A stretch of DNA of 64,000 nt from Acidiphilium sp. C61 (GCF_902712915.1 NZ_CACTIA010000005.1:1760001-1824000); one strand, 5' to 3'; numbered from the stretch's first letter, positions 8,622 to 17,788 are shown. The notes: generated by a model from the sequence alone, not told the origin. Numbers and translations are program-made.

Positions 8622-10177
8622 TCGGTATCCGCCATGATGGCGGCGGCGGCGAAACTGCCGGAGAGGGCGGCCATCGGCAGGCCCGGGCCGGGATGTGCCG
8701 AGCCGCCGGCGAGGTAGAACCCCGGCAGCGCGGTGCGCGCCCGCGGGCGGGCGAAGGGGTCACGCCAGCCGGCGAGATCGCGGCCATAGAGCGCGCCGCC
8801 GGCGCCGGGGAACAGGCGCTCGAAACCGGGCGGGCCGGTGACGGCACTGCCCACGATGTCGAGCGTGAGGCCGGCGGCGGCGAGGCGGGCGCGCACGCGC
8901 GCCCAGCAGGCGTCGGTCGCGGCGTCGTCCGGTGCGGCGCGGTCGCCGAGCGGCGGGGCGTTGACCAGCACCAGTAGCCGTTCCGCCGCAGCACCGGCGT
9001 TGCGGTCGGCCGGTCCCGGCCCGCCGCGATCCAGCATGCGATCCGGCATGCGATCAAGCATGCGATCTTGGGGGCGGTGCTGGGTACGGTCTTGCGCGCA
9101 GACATAGATGGTCGGGTCCGTCGGCAGCGTGCCGGCGGCGAGGGCGGCGAACTCGGCGGGGTAGTCGCGGCTGAAGAACACGTTGTGATGGCTGAGCGGG
9201 AAACCGCGCGCATGGGCGACGACCTGCCAGGTCACCGCCGAGAGCGAGCGTGGGGCGGCGGCGGCGCGGCCGAGGGCGGCGCGGGCGGCGGCGCCGAGGC
9301 TGCCGGCCGCGATCGCGCCGATCTCGCCGGCGGCGATGACCGTGCGGCCGGCGATCTCCGAACCGTCCGCGAGGCGGACGCCGCGGACGCGGGCGCCATC
9401 GGTCAGCACCTCGGCTACCGGCGCGCCGAGGTGGAAGCGCGCGCCGTGGCGGCCGGCGGCGCGCATCAGGGCGGAGGCCAGCATCGTCATGCCGCCCTCG
9501 ATCGTCCACACGCCGCGCTGTTCGGCATGGGCAATCAGCATCAGCGTCGCCGGCGCGGCGAAGGGCGAGGCGCCGGAATAGGTCGCGTAGCGGGCGAAGA
9601 GCTGGCGCAGCCTCGGATCGGTGAAGCGGCGGCCGAGAACCGACCACAGGCTGGCGAAGGGCGAGGCGCGGCTGAGGGCCAGCAGGCCGGCGACGCCGGT
9701 GCGGCGGCCAAGGTCGAGAAGATCCGGAGAGGGGTTGCGCATGAAGGCGGCATCCAGCGCGTCGTACAGCGCGCGGCTGCGGCGGCAGAAAGTGGCGAAC
9801 TCGCCGGCTGCGTGCGGGCCGAAGGCGGCGAGGATGGCGGCCTCGCTCGCCTCGGCGGTCTGCCGCAGGTCCAGCCGGGTGCCGTCCTGCCAGTGATGCC
9901 GGGCGATGACATCGAGCGGCGCGAGGCGCAGCTCGGCCGCGAGGCTGGTGCCGGCGGCGCGCAGCAGGTCGTCGAACACGTGACGCATCGTCACCACCGT
10001 CGGCCCGGCATCGATGGCGCGGCCGGCGACGGCGACCGCGCGCAGCTTGCCGCCGGGTGCGGCCGCGCGGTCGAACACCGCGACGCGCCGGCCGGCGGCG
10101 GCAAGCCGGATGGAAGCGGCGAGGCCGCCCATGCCAGCGCCGATGATCAGGACCGTCGATGTGTCTCGTGCTGAAAT
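8618..10177 (-). CDS. crtD: 1-hydroxycarotenoid 3,4-desaturase CrtD
   Basis: CrtD introduces the 3,4 double bond after CrtC hydration. It belongs to the same FAD desaturase family as CrtI. The FAD motif GAGMGGL lies very near the N-terminus, and FYLAGGSAHPGPGLPM near the C-terminus is the family signature. The start is uncertain. No ATG precedes the FAD motif. A GGAGG ribosome site (plus strand 10186-10190) is spaced 8 bases from an ATT codon at 10177, giving 519 residues. A TTG at 10234 would give 538 residues, but that extension covers a good promoter. A Gly-Pro-Asp-rich insertion with repeated Met-Asp-Arg steps (ORF middle, plus strand about 9030-9070) looks like a low-complexity expansion. 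Confidence 0.9.
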   Translation of the reverse strand: MSARDTSTVLIIGAGMGGLAASIRLAAAGRRVAVFDRAAAPGGKLRAVAVAGRAIDAGPTVVTMRHVFDDLLRAAGTSLAAELRLAPLDVIARHHWQDGTRLDLRQTAEASEAAILAAFGPHAAGEFATFCRRSRALYDALDAAFMRNPSPDLLDLGRRTGVAGLLALSRASPFASLWSVLGRRFTDPRLRQLFARYATYSGASPFAAPATLMLIAHAEQRGVWTIEGGMTMLASALMRAAGRHGARFHLGAPVAEVLTDGARVRGVRLADGSEIAGRTVIAAGEIGAIAAGSLGAAARAALGRAAAAPRSLSAVTWQVVAHARGFPLSHHNVFFSRDYPAEFAALAAGTLPTDPTIYVCAQDRTQHRPQDRMLDRMPDRMLDRGGPGPADRNAGAAAERLLVLVNAPPLGDRAAPDDAATDACWARVRARLAAAGLTLDIVGSAVTGPPGFERLFPGAGGALYGRDLAGWRDPFARPRARTALPGFYLAGGSAHPGPGLPMAALSGSFAAAAIMADTE

Positions 10178-10201
10178 CGCGGCGTCCTCCGTTGCGGTCG
10201 A

Positions 10202-10242
10202 GTATCCGAAATTACTTGACTGAGTGTCAACCAAATCGCACA
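10202..10242 (-). promoter_or_regulatory. crtD promoter with PpsR/CrtJ operator
   Basis: On the reverse strand TTGACA (10230-10225) is followed by a 17-base spacer and GGATAC (10207-10202), a good sigma-70 promoter for crtD. A PpsR/CrtJ palindrome TGT-N12-ACA spans 10225-10242, so its first half-site lies on the -35 box. TTGAC/GTCAA (10216-10230) forms a further inverted repeat. PpsR represses carotenoid and bch genes in air in purple bacteria. Its use here is inferred from the perfect match to the consensus. The same operator sits about 55 bases before crtE and may control both directions. Confidence 0.75.
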
Positions 10243-10294
10243 GTTAAAAACGACAATAAAAAGTGACACACGGCTTAACCATCGGAGGTCCGTC

Positions 10295-11164
10295 ATGGAT
10301 GCCATGTCGCTCATCGAATCCACTCTCACCACGGCCATGCTGCGGGCCGAAACCGGCGGCGGGCCGCCGAAGCTGGCGGCGGCGATGCGGCACGCGGTGT
10401 TTCCGCGCGGCGCGCGGGTGCGGCCGCGACTGTGCCTGGCGGTCGCCTCGGCCTGCGGGGCGGAGCGGTTCGACGCGGCGGTGGCGGCGGGGGCGGCGCT
10501 GGAATTTCTGCATTGCGCCTCGCTGGTGCATGACGACCTGCCGTGTTTCGACGATGCGGCGACGCGGCGCGGCCGTCCCTCGGTGCATGCCGCGTTCGGC
10601 GCGCCGCTCGCGGTGCTTGCGGGCGACGCGCTGATCGTGCTGGCGTTCCAGACCCTCGCACTCGGCTGCGCGGTGCAGCCGGGCCCGGTGATCGCGCTGA
10701 GCGGGATCGTCGCCGAGGCGGTGGGCATGCCGGGCGGGATCGTCGCCGGCCAGGCCTGGGAGAGCGAGGACGAGGTGGATCTCGCGCGTTATCAGCGGGC
10801 CAAGACCTCGGCGCTGTTCGCGGCGGCGGCGATGGCCGGGGCGGCGAGCGCGGGCAAGGATCCGCTGCCGTGGCGGGCGCTGGGGGACAATCTCGGCGAT
10901 GCCTATCAGATCGCCGATGACCTCTGCGATGCCGCCGGGGATGCGGCTTCGTGCGGCAAGCCGGTCGGGCGCGACGACGCGCTGCAGCGGCCGAGCGCCG
11001 TGCGGCGCTTTGGCATCGAGGGTGCGCTCGACCTGCTGGACGAGGTGGCCGAACGCGCGGCTTCGTCGATTCCCGATTGTCCGGGCGTCGCGTCGCTGCG
11101 CGCGCTGATCGTGCAGGAGGCGAAGCGGCTGGTGCCCAAGGGGCTGGCCCGCGTGGCGGCCTGA
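10295..11164 (+). CDS. crtE: Geranylgeranyl diphosphate synthase CrtE
   Basis: CrtE elongates farnesyl diphosphate to geranylgeranyl diphosphate, feeding both phytoene synthesis and the bacteriochlorophyll tail. The 289-residue protein has the first Asp-rich motif DDLPCFDD at residues 80-87, the following RRGRPSVH, and the second motif DDLCD at 208-212. The ATG has a GGAGG site 6 bases upstream (10284-10288). It is divergent from crtD across a short operator-bearing region, and crtF follows after 10 bases. Confidence 0.95.
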   Translation: MDAMSLIESTLTTAMLRAETGGGPPKLAAAMRHAVFPRGARVRPRLCLAVASACGAERFDAAVAAGAALEFLHCASLVHDDLPCFDDAATRRGRPSVHAAFGAPLAVLAGDALIVLAFQTLALGCAVQPGPVIALSGIVAEAVGMPGGIVAGQAWESEDEVDLARYQRAKTSALFAAAAMAGAASAGKDPLPWRALGDNLGDAYQIADDLCDAAGDAASCGKPVGRDDALQRPSAVRRFGIEGALDLLDEVAERAASSIPDCPGVASLRALIVQEAKRLVPKGLARVAA

Positions 11165-11174
11165 GGCACGCACG

Positions 11175-12302
11175 GTGACGGCGAGCGTGTCGGGCTTCGT
11201 GGATCCGCCGGTGCCGGCCTGGCTGCGGCGCTGGCGGGATTTGCGCAACCGGCTGCTTGCGAACGGCACCTTCCAGGATCTTGCGGCGCGCTTCCCGCCG
11301 ACCCGGTTCGTGGCGCGGCGGGAGGCGCGGGCGCTGTTCGATCTCTGTGCCGGCTTCGTCTATTCGCAGACGCTTGCGGCCTGCGTCGAACTCGACCTGT
11401 TCGCCCAGCTGGCGGCGGGGGCGGAGACGGTCGAGCATCTCGCCGCGCGCTGCCGCCTCGCGCCGGCCGCGCTGCTGCGGCTCGCGCGTGCGGGGGCGGC
11501 GCTGCGGCTGCTGGAGACCGATGGCGCACGCGTGGCGCTTGGCCCGCTGGGTGCTGCGCTGCTTGCCAATCCGGGCATCGCGGCGATGGTTCGGCATCAT
11601 GCGCTGCTCTATCGCGACCTCGCCGATCCGGTCGGGCTGCTGCGCGGCGAGACGGACGCGACCCTGGCCGGGTTCTGGCCGTACGAGGGCGGCGACGCGC
11701 CGCGGGCGGATGCCTATTCGCAGCTGATGGCGGCGTCGCAGCCGATGATCGCCGCGGGGATCCTCGCCGCCTGGAAATTCCGCCGGCACCGCCGGATTCT
11801 CGATGTCGGCGGCGGCGATGGCCGGTTTCTCGAGGCGGTGGCCGCCCGCGCGCCGGCGCTCGCGCTCATGCTGTTCGACCTGCCGGACGTGGCGGCGCTG
11901 GCGCGGGCCCGCTTCGCCCGCGCGGGGCTCGCCGGGCGGGCCGCCGCGTGGGGCGGCGACATGCGCGCCGACCGGCTGCCGGAGGGGGCGGACATCGCCA
12001 CCCTCGTCAGGGTGCTGCACGATCACGACGACGACGATGCGATGGCGATCCTGCGCAATGTCCGCGCCTGCCTGCAACCGGGCGCGACACTGCTGATCGC
12101 TGAGCCGCTGGCCGCCGCCGCGGGGGCGGCGCCGGTCGGCGATGCCTATTTCGGGTTCTACCTGCTGGCGATGGGGCGCGGCCGGGCGCGGCGCGCGGCG
12201 GAGCTTGCCGCGATGGCCGAGCGCGCCGGCTTCATCGGGGCGCGGCAGATCGCCACGCCGCAGCCGCTGCTGACCGGTTTGATCGCGGCGCGCGCCGGTT
12301 GA
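11175..12302 (+). CDS. crtF: Hydroxyneurosporene O-methyltransferase CrtF
   Basis: CrtF methylates the tertiary hydroxyl placed by CrtC, using S-adenosylmethionine, and completes the methoxy groups of spirilloxanthin. The 375-residue protein starts at GTG. It has an N-terminal helical dimerisation domain and the SAM motif LDVGGGDG at residues 209-216. LFDLPDV and the late LVRVLHDHDDDD are typical of O-methyltransferase family 2. It lies 10 bp after crtE, so crtEF form one unit, and the regulatory region of bchC follows. Confidence 0.93.
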   Translation: MTASVSGFVDPPVPAWLRRWRDLRNRLLANGTFQDLAARFPPTRFVARREARALFDLCAGFVYSQTLAACVELDLFAQLAAGAETVEHLAARCRLAPAALLRLARAGAALRLLETDGARVALGPLGAALLANPGIAAMVRHHALLYRDLADPVGLLRGETDATLAGFWPYEGGDAPRADAYSQLMAASQPMIAAGILAAWKFRRHRRILDVGGGDGRFLEAVAARAPALALMLFDLPDVAALARARFARAGLAGRAAAWGGDMRADRLPEGADIATLVRVLHDHDDDDAMAILRNVRACLQPGATLLIAEPLAAAAGAAPVGDAYFGFYLLAMGRGRARRAAELAAMAERAGFIGARQIATPQPLLTGLIAARAG

Positions 12303-12328
12303 GCCGGCGCGATAAAAGAAACGTTGAC

Positions 12329-12380
12329 TGTAAGTTTAGATTGACATTTTGTTTTGTACTTGTAAGCTGACATTTACAAT
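12329..12380 (+). promoter_or_regulatory. Triple PpsR/CrtJ operator upstream of bchC
   Basis: Three perfect TGT-N12-ACA palindromes occur within 50 bases: 12329-12346, 12355-12372 and 12361-12378. The last two overlap, and the third has extended arms TGTAA/TTACA. The stretch is AT-rich against the surrounding high-GC genes. It also holds TTGAC elements (12324, 12341) and a TACAAT -10-like box at 12375-12380, which the third operator would cover. This is the expected aerobic repression site for the bchCXYZ-puf transcript. The factor itself is not encoded in the window. Confidence 0.8.
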
Positions 12381-12419
12381 ACGACCGCACGGCTCGCGGC
12401 ACTCCAGAGGGGACGTGCC

Positions 12420-13358
12420 TTGCTCGACAGTCTCGCCATCATCATCGAAAGACCGTTAGACCTGTCGCTCCGGCGGGTGAGGCTTGATCCGCCCGCGGCC
12501 ACGGATGTGGTGGTCGAGGTCGCGTGGTCGGGCGTGAGCACCGGCACGGAGAAGCTGATCTACACCGGCGAGATGCCGTCCTTTCCGGGCATGGGCTATC
12601 CGCTGGTGCCGGGCTACGAGGCGACGGGCACGATCGTCGAGACCGGGCGCGAAGTGCGCGGCCGGATGGGCGAGACGGTGTTCGTGCCGGGCGCCCGCTG
12701 CTTCGGCGAGATGCGCGCGCTGTTCGGCGCCGATTCCCGACATCTGGTGGTGCCGGCCGAGCGGGCGGTGCGGGTTCCCGCCGCCCTCGGCGCGCATGCG
12801 ACCCTGCTGGCGCTGGCGGCGACGGCCCGGCATGCGATCAGGATTGCCGGCGGCGCGCCGGAGCTGATCGTCGGGCATGGCGTTCTCGGCCGGCTGATCG
12901 CCCGCCTCGCGACGCTCGATGGCGGCGCGCCGGTGGTCTGGGAAACCAGGGTGGCGCGGTTCGCCGGGGCGCAGGGCTACGAGGTGCGCGCTGCGGCGGA
13001 CGACCCGCGGCGGGATTATCGCACGATCATCGACGCCTCGGGCGATTCCGCAATTCTCGACCGGCTGATCGGGCGCCTGGCAGCGGGGGGGATGATCACC
13101 CTCGCCGGGTTTTACGCCGCACCGCTCGGCTTTGCCTTTCCCCCGGCCTTCATGCGCGAGGCGCGGATTGCCATCGCCGCCCAGTGGCAGCCGGAGGATC
13201 TCGCCGATGTCGCAGCACTGGTCGCGGCGGGGCGGCTCGATCTGTCCGGCCTGGTGACGCACCGGGTGCCGGCGGCGGACGCGGCGCAAGCCTATTCCGC
13301 CGCCTTCAACGACGATTCCTGCCTCAAACTGCTCATCGACTGGAGAGACATGACATGA
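12420..13358 (+). CDS. bchC: Bacteriochlorophyllide dehydrogenase BchC
   Basis: BchC oxidises the 3-hydroxyethyl group of the bacteriochlorophyllide to 3-acetyl. It is a zinc-independent member of the medium-chain dehydrogenase family. The 312-residue product carries the BchC hallmark VVVEVAWSGVSTGTEKLIYTG... near residue 30. No ATG fits the N-terminus. A TTG at 12420 preceded by AGAGGGGA is the best start. It overlaps bchX by 4 bp (ATGA) and is the first gene of the bchCXYZ-pufBALMC run, behind a triple PpsR operator. Confidence 0.94.
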   Translation: MLDSLAIIIERPLDLSLRRVRLDPPAATDVVVEVAWSGVSTGTEKLIYTGEMPSFPGMGYPLVPGYEATGTIVETGREVRGRMGETVFVPGARCFGEMRALFGADSRHLVVPAERAVRVPAALGAHATLLALAATARHAIRIAGGAPELIVGHGVLGRLIARLATLDGGAPVVWETRVARFAGAQGYEVRAAADDPRRDYRTIIDASGDSAILDRLIGRLAAGGMITLAGFYAAPLGFAFPPAFMREARIAIAAQWQPEDLADVAALVAAGRLDLSGLVTHRVPAADAAQAYSAAFNDDSCLKLLIDWRDMT

Positions 13359-14323
13359 ACGCAAGCGCCGGCCGCACGGCTCCGGATACCGAGATTGGCG
13401 CGAGCGCGAATCCGGCGAAGAAGACCCAGATCATCGCGATCTATGGCAAGGGGGGGATCGGCAAGAGCTTCACCCTCGCCAACCTGTCGTATTCGATGGC
13501 GCAGCTCGGCAAGCGGGTGCTGCTGATCGGGTGCGACCCGAAAAGCGACACGACCTCGCTGCTGTTCGGCGGCAAGTCGTGCCCGACGATCATCGAGACC
13601 TCGGCGCGGCGCAAGGCCGCCGGCGAGGCGGTGGAGATCGGCGATGTCTGTTTCAAGCGCGACGGGGTGTTCGCCATGGAGCTGGGCGGCCCGGAAGTCG
13701 GGCGCGGCTGCGGCGGACGCGGGATCATCCACGGGTTCGAACTGCTCGACAAGCTCGGCTTTCACCAGTGGGATTTCGATTACGTGCTGCTCGACTTCCT
13801 GGGCGACGTGGTCTGCGGCGGGTTCGGCCTGCCGATCGCGCGCGATCTGTGCCAGAAGGTGATCGTGGTCGGCTCGAACGACCTGCAATCGCTCTATGTC
13901 GCCAACAATGTCTGCTCGGCGGTGGATTATTTCCGCAAGCTCGGCGGCAATGTCGGCGTTGCCGGGCTGGTGATCAACAAGGATGACGGTACCGGCGAGG
14001 CGCAGGCCTTCGCCGAGGCGGCGGGGATTCCGGTGCTGGCCGCGATCCCGGCGGATGAGGATATCCGCCGTAAATCGGCGAATTACGAGATTGTCGGGCG
14101 GCCCGGCGGGCGCTGGGCGCCGCTGTTCGAGGCGCTGGGCGTGCAGGTGGCCGAGGCGCCGCCGATCCGCCCGACGCCGCTGACCCAGGACGGGCTGCTC
14201 GGCCTGTTCAAGGGCGACGTGGTGGGCCGCGGCGTGGTGCTGGATCCGGCGAGCCTCGAGGACATGTGCGGTTCGGACGTGCTGAACCGGCCCTCCCTCG
14301 AAGTCGTCTACGAGGGGGCCTGA
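13355..14323 (+). CDS. bchX: Chlorophyllide reductase iron protein BchX
   Basis: BchX is the nitrogenase-like ATP-dependent electron donor for chlorophyllide a reductase, which reduces ring B to give the bacteriochlorin. From the ATG overlapping the bchC stop the product is 322 residues. The P-loop GKGGIGKS is at residues 31-38. The two [4Fe-4S]-ligating Cys are in RGCGGRG and VVCGGFG. Frame upstream of this ATG only shadows bchC. It is followed 2 bp later by bchY. Confidence 0.95.
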   Translation: MNASAGRTAPDTEIGASANPAKKTQIIAIYGKGGIGKSFTLANLSYSMAQLGKRVLLIGCDPKSDTTSLLFGGKSCPTIIETSARRKAAGEAVEIGDVCFKRDGVFAMELGGPEVGRGCGGRGIIHGFELLDKLGFHQWDFDYVLLDFLGDVVCGGFGLPIARDLCQKVIVVGSNDLQSLYVANNVCSAVDYFRKLGGNVGVAGLVINKDDGTGEAQAFAEAAGIPVLAAIPADEDIRRKSANYEIVGRPGGRWAPLFEALGVQVAEAPPIRPTPLTQDGLLGLFKGDVVGRGVVLDPASLEDMCGSDVLNRPSLEVVYEGA

Positions 14324-14325
14324 TC

Positions 14326-15738
14326 ATGCCCCCGCCGGAGGGAACGATCGCGCGGCCGCAGGAAGCCGGCTGCCATGGCGGGCGGGAGACGATGCGCGAG
14401 GCTGCCCGCGCCGCCGGCAAGTCCGCCGTGCTGGAGCGGCTCGCCGCCGATTACCCGCAGGGGCCGCACGACCAGCCGCAATCGATGTGCCCGGCCTTCG
14501 GGTCGTTGCGCGTCGGCCTGCGGATGCGGCGGGTGGCGACGATCCTGTCCGGCTCGGCCTGCTGCGTTTACGGTCTTACCTTCACCTCGCATTTCTACGG
14601 CGCGCGCCGCAGTGTCGGCTACGTGCCGTTCGATTCCGAGACGCTGGTCACCGGCCAGCTCTTCGAGGATATCCGCGACGCGGTGCGCCGGACGGCGCAG
14701 CCGGACGCGTATGACGCCGTCGTTGTCATCAATCTGTGCGTGCCGACCGCTTCGGGCGTGCCGCTCGACCTGCTGCCGCGGGAGATCGATGGTGTGCGGG
14801 TGATCGGCATCGACGTGCCGGGCTTCGGCGTGCCGACCCATGCCGAGGCGAAGGACGTGCTGGCCGGGGCGATGCTGCGCTATGCCCGGCGCGAGGCCGA
14901 GGCCGGGGCGGTGGCGCGGCCGCGCACGGGGCTTGCCGAGGAGCGGCGGATCACCCTGCTGGGCGAGCTGTTTCCGGCCGATCCGCCAGGGGTTGCGGCG
15001 ATGCTGGCGCCGATGGGGCTCGGCGTCGGGCCGGCGGTGCCGGCACGGGAGTGGCGGGATCTGTACGGCGCGCTCGATTGCGTCGCGGCCGCCGCGGTGC
15101 ATCCGTTCTATACCGCCAGCGCGCGGGAATTCGAGGCCGCGGGCCGCAAGCTGATCGGCTCGGCGCCGGTGGGCGAGGAGGCGACGGCCGACTGGCTCGA
15201 CGCCGTCGGTCGCATCGCCGGGATCGAGGCGGTGCGGATCGACCGGGCGAAGGCCGCGGCGATCGCGCCGGTGCGCGCAGCACTCGCCGCCAACCCGGTT
15301 TCGGCGCGGATGATCGTTTCGGGTTACGAGGGGTCGGAGCTGCTGGTCGCGCGGCTGCTGATCGAGGCGGGGGCGGAAATCCCCTATGTCGGCACCGCGC
15401 TGCCGGCGACGCCGTGGAGCGAGGCGGACCGCGCCTGGCTTGCCCAGCAGGGCACGCATGTGCAGTTCCGCGCCTCGCTCGAACAGGATTGCGCGGCGCT
15501 GCGCGATGTTCGCCCCGACCTCGCCTTCGGCACCACGCCGCTGGTGCAGGCGGCGAAGGAGGCGGGTGTGCCGGCCGTCTATTTCACCAACATCGTATCA
15601 TCGCGGCCGATTTTTGGCGCATCCGGTGCTGCGTCGCTCGCTGCGATCGTCACGGCGCAGACGCGCGGGCGCGAGCGGTTCGGCCGGATGATCGGCTTCT
15701 TCGCCGGCGATGCGGCGCAGGCGGAGGAGGTTTCCTGA
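14326..15738 (+). CDS. bchY: Chlorophyllide reductase subunit BchY
   Basis: BchY forms with BchZ the catalytic heterotetramer of chlorophyllide a reductase. The chosen ATG (14326) lies 2 bases after the bchX stop. It gives 470 residues, near the family norm. Cluster-ligating Cys are seen in QSMCPAFGS and in [10 protein letters not shown], with [12 protein letters not shown] as the third conserved site. A GGAGGAGG stretch near its 3' end serves bchZ, whose ATG overlaps the stop codon. Confidence 0.95.
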   Translation: MPPPEGTIARPQEAGCHGGRETMREAARAAGKSAVLERLAADYPQGPHDQPQSMCPAFGSLRVGLRMRRVATILSGSACCVYGLTFTSHFYGARRSVGYVPFDSETLVTGQLFEDIRDAVRRTAQPDAYDAVVVINLCVPTASGVPLDLLPREIDGVRVIGIDVPGFGVPTHAEAKDVLAGAMLRYARREAEAGAVARPRTGLAEERRITLLGELFPADPPGVAAMLAPMGLGVGPAVPAREWRDLYGALDCVAAAAVHPFYTASAREFEAAGRKLIGSAPVGEEATADWLDAVGRIAGIEAVRIDRAKAAAIAPVRAALAANPVSARMIVSGYEGSELLVARLLIEAGAEIPYVGTALPATPWSEADRAWLAQQGTHVQFRASLEQDCAALRDVRPDLAFGTTPLVQAAKEAGVPAVYFTNIVSSRPIFGASGAASLAAIVTAQTRGRERFGRMIGFFAGDAAQAEEVS

Positions 15739-17174
15739 TGCTGGTGCAGGATCATGACCGGGCGGGCGGGTATTGGGGCGCTGTATACGCCTTCGCCGCG
15801 ATCAAGGGGTTGCGCGTCGTCATCGACGGGCCGGTGGGCTGCGAGAACCTGCCGGTGACGGCGGTGCTGCATTACACCGACGCGCTGCCGCCGCACGAGT
15901 TGCCGATCGTGGTGACGGGGCTCGACGAGGAGGCGCTCTCGATGAGCGGCACCGAGGGGCCGATGAAGCGCGCCGCCGGGATCGGCGACCAGAAGGTGCC
16001 CGCGGTCGTCGTCACCGGCTCGATCGCCGAGATGATCGGCGGCGGGGTGACGCCGGAGGGCTCCAACCTGCGGCGCTTCCTGCCGCGCACGATCGACGAG
16101 GACCAGTGGCAGTCCGCCGACCGGGCGATGGTGTGGCTGTGGAACGAGTTCGGCAACGCGAAGGCGAAGCGCCCGGAGCGCAAGGCGGGCAAGCCGCGCG
16201 TCAACATCATCGGGCCGATCTATGGCACGTTCAACATGCCATCCGATCTCGCCGAGATCCGCCGGCTGGTCGAGGGGATCGGCTGCGAGGTCAACCTGAC
16301 CTTTCCGCTCGGCGCGGACCTCAAGGACACGCCGCGGCTGGCCGACGCGGATGTCAATGTCTGCCTTTATCGCGAATTCGGCCGCAAGCTCTGCGAGGCG
16401 CTGGACAAGCCCTACCTGATGGCGCCGATGGGGATTTTCGCGACCACGAATTTCCTGCGCAAGCTCGGCGAGCTGGCCGGTGTCGATCCCGAGCCGTTCA
16501 TCGCCCGCGAGAAGGAGACCACGATCAAGCCGATCTGGGATCTGTGGCGGAGCGTGACGCAGGATTTCTTCGCGACCTCGTCGTTCGGGGTGGTGGCGAC
16601 CGAGACCTATGCCCGCGGCCTGCGCCGCCTGCTCGAGGATGATCTCGGCATTGCGTGCAGCTTCGCGATTTCCCGTCGCCCCGGGGTGAAGCCGGACAAC
16701 GACGCGGTGCGCGCGGCGATGGCGGCGAACCCGCCGCTGGTGCTGTTCGGTTCGTATAACGAGCGGATGTATGCGGCGGAGCGCGGCGGACGGTCGGTCT
16801 ATATTCCGGCATCGTTTCCGGGCGCGATCATCCGCCGCGCGACCGGCACGCCGTTCATGGGGTATGCGGGTGCCACCTATGTCGTGCAGGAATACTGCAA
16901 CGCGCTGTTCGACGCGCTGTTCAACATCCTGCCGCTCGGCACCGATCTCGACCGGATCGAGCCGACGCCGGCGCGCGCCGATGCGGGCGAGGCCTGGGCC
17001 CCGGATGCGGCCGCAGCACTCGACCGGCATCTCGCCCATGAGCCGTTCCTGATCCGGATTTCCGCGGCCAAGCGGCTGCGCGACAGCGCCGAGCGGTGCG
17101 CGCGCGAGGCGGGTGCCGAGCGCGTCGAGGCGGCGCATGTCGCCGTGGCGCTGCGCGAGACGGTGCCGGCATGA
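15738..17174 (+). CDS. bchZ: Chlorophyllide reductase subunit BchZ
   Basis: BchZ is the second catalytic subunit of chlorophyllide a reductase. The ATG at 15738 shares its A with the bchY stop and follows a strong GGAGGAGG ribosome site. The product is 478 residues. [20 protein letters not shown] near residue 34 contains the cluster-bridging Cys conserved in Bch[17 protein letters not shown] follows near residue 74. The C-terminal light-independent reductase-like helix region ([15 protein letters not shown]) is intact. It is the last bch gene before puf. Confidence 0.95.
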   Translation: MLVQDHDRAGGYWGAVYAFAAIKGLRVVIDGPVGCENLPVTAVLHYTDALPPHELPIVVTGLDEEALSMSGTEGPMKRAAGIGDQKVPAVVVTGSIAEMIGGGVTPEGSNLRRFLPRTIDEDQWQSADRAMVWLWNEFGNAKAKRPERKAGKPRVNIIGPIYGTFNMPSDLAEIRRLVEGIGCEVNLTFPLGADLKDTPRLADADVNVCLYREFGRKLCEALDKPYLMAPMGIFATTNFLRKLGELAGVDPEPFIAREKETTIKPIWDLWRSVTQDFFATSSFGVVATETYARGLRRLLEDDLGIACSFAISRRPGVKPDNDAVRAAMAANPPLVLFGSYNERMYAAERGGRSVYIPASFPGAIIRRATGTPFMGYAGATYVVQEYCNALFDALFNILPLGTDLDRIEPTPARADAGEAWAPDAAAALDRHLAHEPFLIRISAAKRLRDSAERCAREAGAERVEAAHVAVALRETVPA

Positions 17175-17356
17175 CCGCTTCACCTGACAGATCAGCACCC
17201 GGGCCGAGCCTGGCGCTGCCCCTCCTGCTTGCCCCAGCGGCGAGGCTCCCCCATCGGCCGCCCGCCGCAAGGCGCCGGCTGTCCCCCCGCGCGGGGTTCG
17301 CGCGGAACTGGCAGGCACGGGCAACCGCGCCGGCCACAACGAGGATAACAGTCTGA
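17171..17356 (+). CDS. Possible small ORF in the pufQ position
   Basis: Between bchZ and pufB a 61-codon frame starts at an ATG overlapping the bchZ stop (ATGA) and ends on the pufB start. The peptide is Pro/Arg/Ala-rich with a short hydrophobic patch ([13 protein letters not shown]). In Rhodobacter this position holds pufQ, but there is no recognisable similarity and no clear transmembrane helix of PufQ type. The region is also rich in GC inverted repeats, so it may simply be leader RNA of puf. I rate coding as doubtful. Confidence 0.3.
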   Translation: MTASPDRSAPGPSLALPLLLAPAARLPHRPPAARRRLSPRAGFARNWQARATAPATTRITV

Positions 17357-17592
17357 TGTCCATGACCACACATGATCGGGAAGGGTCGTTATCCGGCCTG
17401 ACCGAACGGGAGGCGAAGGAGTTCCACTCGATCTTCATCGCCAGTTTCATCGGCTTCACCGTCATCGCGATCATTGCCCACTTCCTGGTGTGGCAGTGGC
17501 GCCCGTGGATCCCGGGGCCGCACGGCTATGTCACGGGGTTCCTGGATAACGCGCATATCGGGGTGAAGATGCTCACCTCGCGTATCGGATAA
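17356..17592 (+). CDS. pufB: Light-harvesting 1 beta polypeptide PufB
   Basis: PufB pairs with PufA in the LH1 ring that surrounds the reaction centre and binds bacteriochlorophyll and carotenoid in the membrane. The 78-residue product has the LH1-beta pattern. A polar N-terminus ([16 protein letters not shown]) comes first, then one membrane helix with the pigment-ligand His at about residue 42 and the WQWRPW hydrogen-bonding motif at 46-51. The C-terminal tail after WRPW is about 27 residues, longer than is common for LH1 beta. Start ATG 17356 is followed by a second in-frame ATG two codons later. Confidence 0.93.
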   Translation: MSMTTHDREGSLSGLTEREAKEFHSIFIASFIGFTVIAIIAHFLVWQWRPWIPGPHGYVTGFLDNAHIGVKMLTSRIG

Positions 17593-17605
17593 GGGAGGAC
17601 AGACC

Positions 17606-17788
17606 ATGTGGCGCATGTGGCTTCTTTTCGATCCGCGCAGGGTGCTGACCGCGCTCGGCGTGTTCCTGTTCGCGCTGGCGATCCTGATCCACTTCATCCT
17701 GCTGAGCACGCCGCGTTTCGACTGGCTCGGCGGCGCACCGGCGATGTCGGCGGTGCAGCAGCAGTCGGCCATGCCGGCAAACAAGTAA
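17606..17788 (+). CDS. pufA: Light-harvesting 1 alpha polypeptide PufA
   Basis: PufA is the alpha partner of the LH1 antenna. The 60-residue protein begins [14 protein letters not shown], the classic alpha N-terminus. It has one membrane helix with the pigment-ligating His at about residue 29 ([10 protein letters not shown]) and ends in a polar periplasmic tail. It lies 13 bp after pufB behind an AGGGAGGA ribosome site. A large hairpin begins 14 bases after its stop. Confidence 0.94.
   Translation: MWRMWLLFDPRRVLTALGVFLFALAILIHFILLSTPRFDWLGGAPAMSAVQQQSAMPANK

Noticed and set aside
14736..15737. Long in-frame extension upstream of bchZ
   Set aside because: It is only bchY in another frame. 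BchZ similarity starts at the ATG at 15738. The same applies to extensions of bchX, bchO, pufC and crtB.
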